DNA from: Marivita cryptomonadis
GTDB taxonomy: Bacteria > Pseudomonadota > Alphaproteobacteria > Rhodobacterales > Rhodobacteraceae
NCBI RefSeq assembly: GCF_002115725.1
Contig: NZ_JFKD01000016.1
Location: 1 to 64,000, forward strand
Direction: 5' to 3'
Length of the DNA: 64,000 nucleotides
Below, one piece after another: positions 25,936 through 35,438 of this stretch; within the stretch, counting starts at the first letter, position 1; each line of letters opens with the position of its first letter. The notes beneath the pieces were generated by a model, which ran no database searches, was not told where the DNA came from, and worked only from the letters and a program-made list of their open reading frames with translations. The position numbers and the translations under genes are program-made.

Positions 25936-26340
25936 GTGAAAATGTTCTTCTGGGCGGTTGTGCTCATTGTGGTTGCAGGTCTGGCGTGGATCAGGCTCGC
26001 GCCATCGGACCCTGCTGCTTGGCATGTGGACCCCAAAGTGACGGCTGATCAGGATCTGGCCGGAGGCGTGCGCCGTCGCATCCCCGCAACCGAAGGCACC
26101 TTTGCCACGCTTGACCGCATCATCCTGGCCACCCCGCGCACCGAAGTTCTGACGGGCAGTGTGGAAGAGGGCAAGGTGACCTATGTCACCCGGTCCCAAT
26201 GGATGGGTTTTCCCGACTACACCACGGTGATGAAAAACGAAGACGTGCTCGAGCTGTTCGCCCGCCTGCGCTTTGGCCAGTCCGACATGGGCGTGAACAA
26301 GGCGCGTGTGGATGGGTGGCTGGACCGGCTGGGCGGATAG
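25936..26340 (+). CDS. DUF1499 family protein, membrane-anchored
   Basis: A 134-residue protein with an N-terminal membrane anchor (MKMFFWAVVLIVVAGLAWIR). The DUF1499 core follows, with PATEGTFATLDRIILATPRT, VTYVTRSQWMGFPDYTTV and a C-terminal GQSDMGVNKARVDGWL. The start is a GTG at 25936 (ATG two codons later) behind AAGGA. Function unknown; it lies 37 bases before prfA. Confidence 0.85.
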   Translation: MKMFFWAVVLIVVAGLAWIRLAPSDPAAWHVDPKVTADQDLAGGVRRRIPATEGTFATLDRIILATPRTEVLTGSVEEGKVTYVTRSQWMGFPDYTTVMKNEDVLELFARLRFGQSDMGVNKARVDGWLDRLGG

Positions 26341-26377
26341 GCCTTGACCGCAAGGCGTTGATGCCCGACAGAACCGC

Positions 26378-27427
26378 ATGATCCCCGAAGACCGCCTGCA
26401 CCAGATCACATCGCGTTTTGAATACCTTGAGGCCCAGATGGCCGAAGGGTCCGGCGACATTGCAGCCATCGGCAAGGAATACTCGGACCTGCGCCCCGTC
26501 GTTGAACAGATCGCCGAGTGGAAACAGGTGCGCGCCGACATCGCTGATGCCGAAGCGATGCTGTCGGATCCCGAAATGCGGGAATTGGCTCAGGAAGAAC
26601 TGCCCGACCTCAAGGCGCGTTTGCCCAAGGTCGAACTTGCGCTGCAGCTCGCGCTTTTGCCCCGCGACAAGGCCGATGCGCGGCCTGCCATGCTTGAAAT
26701 CCGCCCCGGAACGGGGGGCGAAGAGGCGGCACTGTTCGCCGGTGACCTGTTGCGCATGTACCAGCGCTATTCCGAAGCGCGCGGCTGGCGGTTCGAGATC
26801 ATCGAGGAACAATCAACCGAGATCGGCGGCATCAAGGAAGTCGTGGCGCATATCACGGGAACCAATGTCTTTGCCCGACTGAAATACGAATCCGGCGTCC
26901 ACCGCGTACAGCGCGTGCCCGAGACGGAATCAGGCGGGCGCATTCACACCTCTGCCGCAACCGTGGCGGTTTTGCCCGAGGCCGAGGATGTGGACATCCA
27001 GATCAACACAAACGACCTGCGCATCGACACCATGCGAAGCTCCGGCGCAGGTGGGCAGCACGTCAACACCACCGATTCGGCGGTGCGCATCACCCACATT
27101 CCCAGCGGAATCGTCGTCACCAGTTCCGAAAAATCCCAGCACCGCAACCGCGAGATCGCGATGCAGGTGTTGCGCACACGCCTCTTCGATATGGAGCGGC
27201 AAAAGGTCGATGCTGAACGCTCGGCCAATCGCAAAAGTCAGGTCGGCTCTGGTGATCGCTCCGAACGCATCCGCACCTACAACTTCCCGCAGGGGCGCCT
27301 GACCGACCATCGGATCGGCCTCACGCTCTACAAGCTCGACGCAGTGATGGCGGGTGATCTGGACGAAATCATCGACGCTCTGACGGCAGATGCCCAGGCC
27401 ACACTCCTAGCCGAGATGGGGGCATGA
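26378..27427 (+). CDS. prfA: Peptide chain release factor 1
   Basis: A 349-residue RF1 that terminates translation at UAA and [25 protein letters not shown] has the GGQ loop that hydrolyses peptidyl-tRNA and is methylated by PrmC, whose gene overlaps the end of this one. The N-terminal helical domain and [22 protein letters not shown] are typical. Confidence 0.97.
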   Translation: MIPEDRLHQITSRFEYLEAQMAEGSGDIAAIGKEYSDLRPVVEQIAEWKQVRADIADAEAMLSDPEMRELAQEELPDLKARLPKVELALQLALLPRDKADARPAMLEIRPGTGGEEAALFAGDLLRMYQRYSEARGWRFEIIEEQSTEIGGIKEVVAHITGTNVFARLKYESGVHRVQRVPETESGGRIHTSAATVAVLPEAEDVDIQINTNDLRIDTMRSSGAGGQHVNTTDSAVRITHIPSGIVVTSSEKSQHRNREIAMQVLRTRLFDMERQKVDAERSANRKSQVGSGDRSERIRTYNFPQGRLTDHRIGLTLYKLDAVMAGDLDEIIDALTADAQATLLAEMGA

Positions 27428-28272
27428 CCGGAACCCAAGCGCTGTCCCATGCGGTCGCACGGCTGCGTGAGGCGGGTATTGACGACCCGGCGCGCGATGC
27501 GCGGCGCATCATGGCGCATGTGCTAGGCGTTGCTCCGGGGCGGCTGACCCTTGTCCTGCCGGACATGATCTCAGAGGCCCAGGTTGAAAATCTAGGGGCG
27601 CTGATCGAACGACGCGGCCGGCGTGAACCTGTATCCCATCTGATTGGCACGCGCGCCTTCTTCGGCCGCGATTTCCGCGTGAATTCCGCAGTGCTTGATC
27701 CGCGTCCCGAGACAGAAATTCTGATCCAACAAGGGCTTGCGGACGACTTTTCACATGTTCTCGATCTTGGAACGGGATCAGGCTGTATCATCCTGACCTT
27801 GCTGGCAGAACGTCCCACTGCGCAGGGTATGGGCACCGATCTGAGCGAAGATGCGCTGTCGGTTGCACAAGAGAACGCCGCGCGCGTATCGGTGCAGGAC
27901 CGGGTGACTTGGGGGCATGGCGCGTGGTTCAACGCGGTGGCGGCGGGGCAGCACTTTGACCTGATCGTGTCCAACCCGCCCTATATCGCGGCCAACGAAA
28001 TGCCGGGGCTCGCCCCCGAATTGGCCTTTGAGCCACGTATGGCGCTCACGGACGAAGCTGACGGCCTCACCGCCTACCGTGCCATCGCCGCCGGAGCCCG
28101 GGCGCATCTCACTCCGCACGGGCGCCTGATCGTCGAAATAGGGCCGACACAAGGGGCAGCCGTTGCCAAGCTGTTTCGTGCCGCTGGTCTTGCAAAAGTG
28201 GCGATCCATCCCGACCTTGATGGCAGGGATCGGGTCGTCTCCGGCGCAAACCTGCCACGAACCGACCTGTAA
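27424..28272 (+). CDS. prmC: Peptide chain release factor N5-glutamine methyltransferase
   Basis: A 282-residue SAM methyltransferase that modifies the Gln of the GGQ motif in RF1 and RF2. [17 protein letters not shown] binds SAM and IVSNPPYIA is the glutamine-binding NPPY motif; the N-terminal five-helix domain ends with [19 protein letters not shown]. It overlaps prfA by four bases (ATGA), so translation is coupled. Confidence 0.96.
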   Translation: MTGTQALSHAVARLREAGIDDPARDARRIMAHVLGVAPGRLTLVLPDMISEAQVENLGALIERRGRREPVSHLIGTRAFFGRDFRVNSAVLDPRPETEILIQQGLADDFSHVLDLGTGSGCIILTLLAERPTAQGMGTDLSEDALSVAQENAARVSVQDRVTWGHGAWFNAVAAGQHFDLIVSNPPYIAANEMPGLAPELAFEPRMALTDEADGLTAYRAIAAGARAHLTPHGRLIVEIGPTQGAAVAKLFRAAGLAKVAIHPDLDGRDRVVSGANLPRTDL

Positions 28273-28478
28273 GAGCGAAAATCCGAACCTTTCGACGCAA
28301 ATTATACTTGTAAGCCGGGGTCGGACATGATTACTCAGAGTCATTGCAGCGGTCGAGGCTGGTTTGCACCCCTCTCGCGCGATTGTAAGCCCAAACATGG
28401 ATGCTTTTGCACAGGACCCGCGCACAAAGCGCACACAGCAATCGCAAAAACAGCTGAAAGAAGGCTGGAAAGTTACAG

Positions 28479-29045
28479 ATGCGTTCTTCAAACAAACGTT
28501 CGCGGAATAAGAATAACCGCAACCGCCCGAATTCTGTCGGAAATGTCGTCAACCGTGTGTTCGACAGCTCCGGTCCCGAGGGCAAGGTGCGCGGTACGCC
28601 GCAGCAGATCATTGACAAGTACAACCAGCTCGCGCGCGACGCCCAGCTCAGCAATGACCGGGTGAATGCGGAAAACTTCCAACAGCACGCAGAACACTAC
28701 ATGCGCCTGCTCAGCGAAGCACAGCGTGAACAAGATGCGCGCCGCGAACAGCAAGAGCGTGAAAACCGCGACCGCCAGACGCAGCGCGATAACGAACGTC
28801 CGCAGCGTCAGGAGCAGGACAATTCCAATTCTGCTCAGCCGGCGAATGACCCCGCCGATGCGCCGCAGCCGGATGTGATTGACGCATCCGACAGCAGCAC
28901 TGACAGTGGTCTCGTGGACACTCCCGAAGCCAAGGCCGAGGAAAAGCCCAAGAAGCCCCGCGCGCCGCGTAAGCCGCGCAAAAAGCCAGAGCCGAAGGCG
29001 GAACAACCCGCCGCAGAGCAGGCCACGCCAGACGCTGCTGAATAA
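28479..29045 (+). CDS. DUF4167 domain protein
   Basis: A 188-residue basic, mostly disordered protein. The conserved DUF4167 block (about 1-75) is SSNKRSRNKNNRNRPNS, then VNRVFDSSGPEGKVRGTPQQ and QHAEHYMRLLSEA. A Gln/Arg/Asn-rich middle and an Ala/Pro/Lys C-terminal tail (KPKKPRAPRKPRKKPEPK) follow. It is found throughout alphaproteobacteria. The charge and tail suggest nucleic-acid binding, which is inference. The 206 bases before it hold no gene. Confidence 0.87.
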   Translation: MRSSNKRSRNKNNRNRPNSVGNVVNRVFDSSGPEGKVRGTPQQIIDKYNQLARDAQLSNDRVNAENFQQHAEHYMRLLSEAQREQDARREQQERENRDRQTQRDNERPQRQEQDNSNSAQPANDPADAPQPDVIDASDSSTDSGLVDTPEAKAEEKPKKPRAPRKPRKKPEPKAEQPAAEQATPDAAE

Positions 29046-29047
29046 AT

Positions 29048-29076
29048 AAAAAAGCCGGGGCTTTCCCCGGCTTTTC
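29048..29076. terminator. Bidirectional terminator between DUF4167 gene and rsmA
   Basis: AAAAAAGCCGGGG, loop CTTT, CCCCGGCTTTT. It serves both convergent transcripts. Confidence 0.9.
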
Positions 29077-29089
29077 TGTTTCCAGCCGG

Positions 29090-29926
29090 TTAGGCCAATT
29101 GCCGGGCCAAGGCGCAGAACGCCTCGATTGACACCCGCTCGGCGCGCTCAGTCGGGGGAATGCCGACCGCGTTCAGATGATCCTCGATATCCGGCGACAG
29201 CCCCTTTAGGGACGCGCGCAGCATTTTCCGGCGTTGATTGAACCCAGCCGCCACAACCCGCTCCAGCACCTTGGCATCGGCTTCGAACCGGGGCGCGGGC
29301 AGGGCGCGCAGATGCACCACGGCGGAACTGACCTTGGGCGGCGGGCTGAATGCCTCGGGCGGCAGATGCATCGCGATATACGCGTCACAGCGCCACTGCG
29401 CCAGCACCGCCAGCCGACCGTAAGCCTTGTCGCCCGGCTTGGCGACAATCCGCTGTGCAACCTCTTTCTGAAACATCAGCGTCAGGCTTGACCACACCGG
29501 CGGCCAAACCGCAGGGGTGAGCCAACGCACCAGCAATTCGGTGCCGACATTGTAGGGCAGGTTGGCACAGATCGCGATCGGCGGCGTCAGATGCGCCAAT
29601 GCGTCGATCTGCAGCGCATCGCCCTCGATCACCTCAAGCCGCCCCGGATAGACCGCGGCGATCTCGGCCAGTGCAGGCAAGCACCGCGCGTCTTTCTCCA
29701 CGGCCAGCACCTTGCGCGCGCCCTCGACCAGCAATCCGCGCGTCAAACCGCCGGGGCCAGGCCCGACCTCAAGCACATCTGTCCCGCTCAAATCACCCGC
29801 CTGACGCGCGATCTTGGCGGTCAGATTCAGGTCGAGCAGAAAGTTCTGGCCCAACGCCTTTTTCGCGCTCAGCTCATATGTCGCGATCACATCGCGCAGC
29901 GGCGGCAGGGAATCAATTGCGGGCAT
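29090..29926 (-). CDS. rsmA: 16S rRNA (adenine1518/1519-N6)-dimethyltransferase
   Basis: A 278-residue KsgA-type enzyme that dimethylates two adenines near the 16S rRNA 3' end, a late 30S assembly check. [33 protein letters not shown] (SAM) and [14 protein letters not shown] (NLPY target-base motif) are present. It is the last gene of the lptF-lptG-lptD-surA-pdxA run on this strand, 82 bases after pdxA, with a dispersed repeat in the gap. Linkage surA-pdxA-rsmA is conserved in many proteobacteria. Confidence 0.97.
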   Translation of the reverse strand: MPAIDSLPPLRDVIATYELSAKKALGQNFLLDLNLTAKIARQAGDLSGTDVLEVGPGPGGLTRGLLVEGARKVLAVEKDARCLPALAEIAAVYPGRLEVIEGDALQIDALAHLTPPIAICANLPYNVGTELLVRWLTPAVWPPVWSSLTLMFQKEVAQRIVAKPGDKAYGRLAVLAQWRCDAYIAMHLPPEAFSPPPKVSSAVVHLRALPAPRFEADAKVLERVVAAGFNQRRKMLRASLKGLSPDIEDHLNAVGIPPTERAERVSIEAFCALARQLA

Positions 29927-29952
29927 GGAAACCTCCGCACAAGGCGCGCGGC

Positions 29953-29980
29953 CCTTGCTTCTTCTTTTTCAAAATATGCA
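29953..29980 (-). repeat. Dispersed repeat tail element, copy D
   Basis: On the minus strand GCATATTTTGAAAAAGAAG, then AAGCAAGGG. This is the tail of the composite repeat without its GC-rich hairpins. It lies 28 bases after the pdxA stop in the direction of transcription. Confidence 0.75.
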
Positions 29981-30008
29981 AACTCTGTCCCATCCAACTA
30001 ATCCGTCG

Positions 30009-30977
30009 TCAGGACGCTGCATTCGCCAGCCGCCACGCCATGCGCAGCGCCTCGATGGTCGAAGTCGGGTTGGCCTGCCCGGTGCCTGCAATGTCAAAAG
30101 CGGTGCCGTGATCCGGTGAGGTTCGGATGATCGGCAGGCCCAGCGTCACATTCACGCCCCGGTCGAAATCCAGCGTCTTGATCGGGATCAGTGCCTGATC
30201 GTGATACATGCAGATCGCCGCGTCATACCCTGTGCGAGCCGCGGCATGAAACATCGTGTCCGCTGATAAAGGCCCGGCAATCATCATGCCTTCCGCCCGC
30301 AACCGTTCCAGCACTGGTGCAATCACGTCGATCTCTTCGCGCCCCATGCGACCGCCTTCGCCCGCATGCGGGTTGAGGCCCGCCACCGCCAACCGCGGTT
30401 GAGCGATCCCGAATTGCGTCACCAGCGCGGTGTGGGTGATTCGAATGCGGGTCTCCAGCAGATCGGCCGTCAGCGCCAGTTTGACCTCTGACAGCGGAAT
30501 ATGGATTGTCACCGGCACCACACGCAGTTGCGACCCGGCCAGCATCATCACCACGTCGCTTGTGTCGCACAGATGGGCCAGAAACTCGGTATGGCCGGGG
30601 AACCCGAACCCGGCCCCTTCCTGAAGCGCCTGTTTGTGGATTGGCAGGGTGCAAACACCACCCACCTTGCCCGACGCGGCCAGTGCAACGGCGCGTTCGA
30701 TCACCGCCACAACGCCCTTGGCCTGTTCCGGTTGCGGCAGGCCGGGGGTGCGCGGCCCCTCGAACTGATGCGGCAACACGGGAAGGGCGCTGGTCTTAGG
30801 CGTCGCTTCGTCTGGGGCTGCAATTTCGGACCAGTCGGTGCCGTCTGGCAAATGCGCAGGATCACCGATCAGGAAAAACGGCACCTCTCCACGCAACGCC
30901 TCCCATGCCATCCCGGCCAGCTCGGGTCCGATCCCGGCAGGTTCCCCGATGGTCAGGGCAATCGGCGCTGCACTCAT
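30009..30977 (-). CDS. pdxA: 4-hydroxythreonine-4-phosphate dehydrogenase
   Basis: A 322-residue NAD-dependent, metal-requiring enzyme of DXP-dependent pyridoxal phosphate synthesis. LTIGEPAGIGPELAG at the N-terminus, VCTLPIHKQALQEGAGFGFPGHTEFLA, GLNPHAGEGGRMGREEIDVI, GPLSADTMFH and CMYHDQALIPIKTLDFDRGVN are diagnostic, including the zinc-binding histidines. Its ATG overlaps the surA stop by four bases. Confidence 0.97.
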   Translation of the reverse strand: MSAAPIALTIGEPAGIGPELAGMAWEALRGEVPFFLIGDPAHLPDGTDWSEIAAPDEATPKTSALPVLPHQFEGPRTPGLPQPEQAKGVVAVIERAVALAASGKVGGVCTLPIHKQALQEGAGFGFPGHTEFLAHLCDTSDVVMMLAGSQLRVVPVTIHIPLSEVKLALTADLLETRIRITHTALVTQFGIAQPRLAVAGLNPHAGEGGRMGREEIDVIAPVLERLRAEGMMIAGPLSADTMFHAAARTGYDAAICMYHDQALIPIKTLDFDRGVNVTLGLPIIRTSPDHGTAFDIAGTGQANPTSTIEALRMAWRLANAAS

Positions 30978-32203
30978 TGCGTGACGATGCGGGCGTCGGA
31001 ACGCAATTGTGCCAGATAGCTTTCGGCAAGCGAATTGAGCCGCTGATTGCGGAGGCCCAAAGCGAACTGGTCGCGGTCCACGTCGTCATTGACCTCGGCG
31101 GTGCGCCCGCAAAGCATCAGGAACACCAGCGTTTGGCCATTTGACCGGGTCAGCGCCGTGGACACTTCGCCGGGATCAAGTTTGGACAGCTCGAATGCCA
31201 TGTCCGTGGGGATGTCCGCGGGTGGCAACGCCTGACGCTCCAGCGCTTCTTCGGGCTTGCCTTTGGCGACACCGTAAAGGTCGTCGCAGCGGTCCACCTG
31301 ACTGGCCAACACCCGCGCCTGCGCCAGCGTCGCATCCGACCGGCCACCGGGCAGGTAATAGGCGGCATATTCGATCGCCGAATAGGTCGGCGCGGTAAAG
31401 CCTGTTTCCTCGACCCCGCGCAGCTGGAACAAGGCCACGGCGTTGGGGATCGGGATCGGATCTGTCACCTCCCCCGGTGCCAGCGCCAGAACAAGCGGGC
31501 GGAGCACAGGCGGCAGGTTTTCAAGGTTCTGCCACGGCAACCGGCCCCCGGCGCCGCGTGTCGCGGTGGCCGAGAACTGACGTGCCTGGGCCGAGAATTC
31601 AGCCTCTGACGTGATCTGGCTGATCCGATCGGCGCGCGCGCGCACCGCTTCGGCTTGTTGCGGCGGGGCGGGCATGATGATTTCCGACAACAGAACCCGC
31701 ACCGACGATCCACCCGACGCTCCTAGCGCGCGGTCGATTTCCGCTTCCGACAGGTTCACCCGTCCGGCAAAGCGTGCCTGAACCAGCAGACGCCAGCTTA
31801 GCCCCGCGCGGACGAAGTCGCGAAAGGTCTGTGCCGCCACGCCGTTGCCCTCAAGCGCCTGAAGGAACTCGTCACGGGTCAGGTTGGCGCGCTGCGCAAA
31901 TTCCTCCATCCCGTCCAGCACCTCTTCGGGCGACGGGATAATGCCTGCGGCTTCGGCGGCTTGTATCCGCAAACGGTCGTCGATGAGCTGTTCACGTGCC
32001 AGATCTGCCGCGTTGCCCGGCGCATTCAGCACGGTCAACATCCGTTGCCGCTGCTCGAGTTCATAGGCGGTGACCACGCTGTCATTGATGCGGATGACCG
32101 GAGCAAACATGTTTTGCGCCTGCGCCGAGACAGGGCCAAAAGCCAAGGTGATGCCAAGAGCAAGCGCGCTCAATTTGCGGATGGACGTGTTCAGTAGCTG
32201 CAT
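30974..32203 (-). CDS. surA: SurA-like periplasmic chaperone / peptidyl-prolyl isomerase
   Basis: A 409-residue protein with a signal peptide (LSALALGITLAFGPVSAQA), a SurA N-terminal helical domain (about 30-150, INDSVVTAYELEQRQRML) and one parvulin-like domain (about 165-275, VRVLLSEIIMPAPPQQ with GGRLPWQNLENLPP). A helical C-terminal part (about 290-409) follows. Its role is to escort outer-membrane beta-barrels, which suits its place directly after lptD. It overlaps lptD by 13 bases and pdxA by four. Confidence 0.9.
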   Translation of the reverse strand: MQLLNTSIRKLSALALGITLAFGPVSAQAQNMFAPVIRINDSVVTAYELEQRQRMLTVLNAPGNAADLAREQLIDDRLRIQAAEAAGIIPSPEEVLDGMEEFAQRANLTRDEFLQALEGNGVAAQTFRDFVRAGLSWRLLVQARFAGRVNLSEAEIDRALGASGGSSVRVLLSEIIMPAPPQQAEAVRARADRISQITSEAEFSAQARQFSATATRGAGGRLPWQNLENLPPVLRPLVLALAPGEVTDPIPIPNAVALFQLRGVEETGFTAPTYSAIEYAAYYLPGGRSDATLAQARVLASQVDRCDDLYGVAKGKPEEALERQALPPADIPTDMAFELSKLDPGEVSTALTRSNGQTLVFLMLCGRTAEVNDDVDRDQFALGLRNQRLNSLAESYLAQLRSDARIVTQ

Positions 32204-34347
32204 GAACGGCGGTACTCCTTGCCGCTGCCGCCAGTGCTGAAGCCAGTCAGCGCGACGGTCAGGCCGAAATCGGTAGATGGTTCAAGGTTAGTGGAAGAGG
32301 CAAAGCTGCGCGAGACCGAAAAGTCCACCGCGACACATTCATTGCGGTATTCCGCGCCAACCCCTGCATTCAGGAACTGCCCCTCGGCGATGTCGTATCG
32401 CGTGCTGCCGGTGGCAGTCCAGTTGCGGTCGATATTATAGCGCCCATTGACCCGCCATTGCGACTGGGCGTCTTCGCGGTCTTCTAGCGGATCTGTCGTG
32501 AGCAGAATGTAGGACGCACCCAAAGTGTAGCGGTCACGGGTGACATTGGCGCGCATCTCGGCCTTGGTGAACCGGGTTTGGTCGCTGTCATACAGACCGC
32601 GCGCCAAAAGCTGCAATCCGTTCTGATGCGCGAATTGCCCGGCAATCAGCCAATCGGACGCGGTGCTGTCCTGCCCGGATGACCGCGAAAAAGCCGTGTC
32701 CACCTCGTCGCGCCAGACCCGTCCCAATGTCAGGGCAGCGCGCCAGCCTTCCGGGTCCTGCCGCATCCAGCGCAAGCCGGCAGCGCCGATCAAACCGCGT
32801 TCGCGACGGTCGGGTGCCGGAAAGCGCGACAGCGACAGCAGATTGCCTTCGTCGAATTCAACCCGCGTGCTTTCGTCATTCGGCACACCTGACCGTTCGC
32901 CGCCAATCCATCCGACCTGTGCAATCGGTTCGACCAGCACGCGTGCGCCCGTCGCCGTCTGTTTGACGAAGGGCCAGCGCAGCTCAACCGATGCCGCAGG
33001 TGTGACCTTGGTGTAGTCGCCAGCTGCCACGGCATCCTGTTCAACGATGAAATGATCGACCCAAAGCTGCGCCACGGCACCGGCACGAAGTCCACCCGCA
33101 AGCGTCCAGCGGTCGCGCCAGCTCAGATCCAGATTGGCCCGTCCAACATCGCGTCCGTCGACGACTGTGTCGGCATCGTTGCCGTCGATATCCGTGTTCG
33201 AATAGCGGTAGTGGCCGTGGACTTGAAATCCAAGTCGCACCTCGCCGCCGATTGCCTTGGGAAAGTACCGGCGATTGTAGCGCAGGTCACCGATGATCGT
33301 TGGTTGGGTTGCGTTGTTTTCGCCGTCAGTCAGGCTCTCGTAATGGATCAGTCCCAGCGAAAAGAACCGGTCTCTTTGGGTGCGCGACAAAGTCAGGGCG
33401 CTGTCCAGCCGGTCTTTTTTGAAGGCGCTGTTGTAATCGTTAAGATACGCGTCGTCGCTCACGGCTTCGATGTCGAAGGACAGGCGGAAATTACGGGGCA
33501 GGGTGAACGCGCCTTCCGCAAAGAACAGACCGCGCAAGTCGCCGCTGTCGAGATTATCGCGACTGATCGCACCGTTCACCTTGATGTCGCCGGTGCGGAA
33601 CGCCTGCCTGTAGCGCAGCTCCAGTGTCCGTGTGATGGGCGACACATAGGGGGTCAGCGTCAGATCGGCGTGATCCCCAATCGGGATAAAGTACGGCAGC
33701 TTGATGCCGAAACCCAGCAGAGTCGTTGTCTTGAGTTCGGGAATCATGAACCCGCGTGCCCGCTCCAGCGTCGGGTCCGGCAGGCGCATCCTTGGCATGT
33801 AGAACACCGGGACGCCAAGAACTCGAAGCTGTGCATTGTCGAAATAGATTTGGCGTTCTTCGGCGTCGTGCACGACGCGGCTGGCCCGGATCGCCCAAAG
33901 CGGGGGGCGGTCACTGCCGCAGACCTGACACGAGGTTGCGGCCACTTGGCTCATCGCCGTGTAGCGCCCTTGCACACGTGCCGCGCGGGCCGAGGCGATC
34001 TGAAGCTGTTCGTCGAGAACGAAGCGCGCGCTTTCCAGCAGCCCGTTTTCAAACCCCTGATCCAGTTCCGCCTGCGTTGCAGTCAACACATCGCCATTGG
34101 GTTGGGTGATCCGGATCGGGCCCTGAATCTCAAGCGTATTGGCGGCGCGGTTGTAGATGATGGATGACGCAGTCAGTCGGGTGCCGTCATGCAACGCCTC
34201 AACATTGCCCGTCGCCACAAGCGTGTCGCCGCCCTGTTCGACCAATACCTGATCCGCCAAAAGCATCACATTGCTGGATTGCGCGTGTACGGGAGCAGAC
34301 CACAGCAGCACTACCGCAATCAGGGCAAGAATGGATCGCACAGTCAT
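32191..34347 (-). CDS. lptD: LPS-assembly protein LptD, outer-membrane translocon
   Basis: A 718-residue outer-membrane barrel that inserts lipopolysaccharide into the outer leaflet with LptE. A signal peptide (MTVRSILALIAVVLLWSAPVHAQ) precedes an LptA-like jellyroll domain (about 25-140, LADQVLVEQGGDTLVATGNVEA). A cysteine pair follows in ATSCQVCGSDRPPLW, then the beta-barrel (about 220-718). A cysteine close to the C-terminus could pair with the N-terminal ones, as in E. coli. The start at 34347 has AGGGAGG; it overlaps lptG by four bases. Confidence 0.94.
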   Translation of the reverse strand: MTVRSILALIAVVLLWSAPVHAQSSNVMLLADQVLVEQGGDTLVATGNVEALHDGTRLTASSIIYNRAANTLEIQGPIRITQPNGDVLTATQAELDQGFENGLLESARFVLDEQLQIASARAARVQGRYTAMSQVAATSCQVCGSDRPPLWAIRASRVVHDAEERQIYFDNAQLRVLGVPVFYMPRMRLPDPTLERARGFMIPELKTTTLLGFGIKLPYFIPIGDHADLTLTPYVSPITRTLELRYRQAFRTGDIKVNGAISRDNLDSGDLRGLFFAEGAFTLPRNFRLSFDIEAVSDDAYLNDYNSAFKKDRLDSALTLSRTQRDRFFSLGLIHYESLTDGENNATQPTIIGDLRYNRRYFPKAIGGEVRLGFQVHGHYRYSNTDIDGNDADTVVDGRDVGRANLDLSWRDRWTLAGGLRAGAVAQLWVDHFIVEQDAVAAGDYTKVTPAASVELRWPFVKQTATGARVLVEPIAQVGWIGGERSGVPNDESTRVEFDEGNLLSLSRFPAPDRRERGLIGAAGLRWMRQDPEGWRAALTLGRVWRDEVDTAFSRSSGQDSTASDWLIAGQFAHQNGLQLLARGLYDSDQTRFTKAEMRANVTRDRYTLGASYILLTTDPLEDREDAQSQWRVNGRYNIDRNWTATGSTRYDIAEGQFLNAGVGAEYRNECVAVDFSVSRSFASSTNLEPSTDFGLTVALTGFSTGGSGKEYRRSCSY

Positions 34348-35438
34348 CCGTCCTCCCTGTGCAGGATCAATCCCAGCGCCAACAGCACAGACGCAAGTGG
34401 TGGAACCCATGCCGCAGCCAGTGCGTTCAATTGTCCATTCTCGCCTAGGATTTGCGCAAAGTTTCGCACGTAATACAATGAAAAGCCAAGAAGAACCGCT
34501 GACAGCACCGCAACTCCCGTGCCGCCCATTCTGCTGTGTCGCATCGTGAAGGCGGCACCGATCAGCACCATCGAAATCAGAAAGACCGGCCGCGCGAGTT
34601 CCATCTGCAGCCACACCGCATGACGTCGCGCCGAAAAGCCCGCGTCCTCAAGATCGGTGATGAACCCTTGCAGCTCCCAGACCGAGATGGCCGAGGGCCG
34701 TCCGAAGCGGTCCTTGATACTGTCCTCAGTCAGTGTGGAGGCGACGATCAATTCGTCATGCAGTACCGAATTGGTCTCCGGGTTCACCCCTGCCACCAGC
34801 GGCCAGACCTTGGCCTCCCGCAGGGTCCACGCCCCGTTGGCCAGTTCAGCTTCTGCTGCCTCGATCCGGCGCACTGGGCCGCCACCTTCGGCATAGGCCA
34901 CGAACATAACGTCATAAAGCACGGTTCCGTTGGCGTTCGCCCGCGCGGCCCGGATCACCGTTTGCCCGCGTGGGTCGGACTGCCGCAGCCATAATCCTTC
35001 GGCTCCGATAGACAACGCCGAGGTGCCGCCATTGCGATAGGTTTCGCGCAGGTCGGAATAGGCTTTTGATGTTGCCGCCACGATCGGGTTACCCATCGCC
35101 ACAGCCAAGCCGCCAATCACCGCTGCGACCACAATCGGCCCCACCAGCGCCGTCAAGCCCGACCGCCCCGCCGCGCGTGCCACCACCAGTTCGGACGACC
35201 GTGCCAGTGCCACGAACAGCGCGATGGAGGACAGGATCATCACCAAGGGCAGGATCTGGTACATGCCCTCAGGTGTGTTCAGCAGGGTCAGCTTGACCAC
35301 TTCGGGAAAACTGACCGAGTTGTCCAACCGCCGGATTTGTTCAACCAGATCAAGAAGCACCTGAAACAAAAAGAAAATCCCAAAGATCGCCAGAAACGTC
35401 CACAAAAACCGGCGCGCGAAATAAAGATGTAGCGTCAT
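34344..35438 (-). CDS. lptG: LPS export ABC transporter permease LptG
   Basis: A 364-residue YjgP/YjgQ permease with six transmembrane helices around a periplasmic beta-jellyroll (about 110-270). The N-terminus MTLHLYFARRFLWTFLAIFG and the C-terminal helices near GAAFTMRHSRMGGTGVAVLSAV are typical. With LptF and the ATPase LptB (not in the window) it extracts LPS from the inner membrane. Start and stop overlap its neighbours by four bases on each side. Confidence 0.94.
   Translation of the reverse strand: MTLHLYFARRFLWTFLAIFGIFFLFQVLLDLVEQIRRLDNSVSFPEVVKLTLLNTPEGMYQILPLVMILSSIALFVALARSSELVVARAAGRSGLTALVGPIVVAAVIGGLAVAMGNPIVAATSKAYSDLRETYRNGGTSALSIGAEGLWLRQSDPRGQTVIRAARANANGTVLYDVMFVAYAEGGGPVRRIEAAEAELANGAWTLREAKVWPLVAGVNPETNSVLHDELIVASTLTEDSIKDRFGRPSAISVWELQGFITDLEDAGFSARRHAVWLQMELARPVFLISMVLIGAAFTMRHSRMGGTGVAVLSAVLLGFSLYYVRNFAQILGENGQLNALAAAWVPPLASVLLALGLILHREDG

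Noticed and set aside
33052..34167. Plus-strand open frame of 371 codons opposite lptD
   Set aside because: No RBS or domain; lptD is supported by its signal peptide, motifs and operon overlaps.
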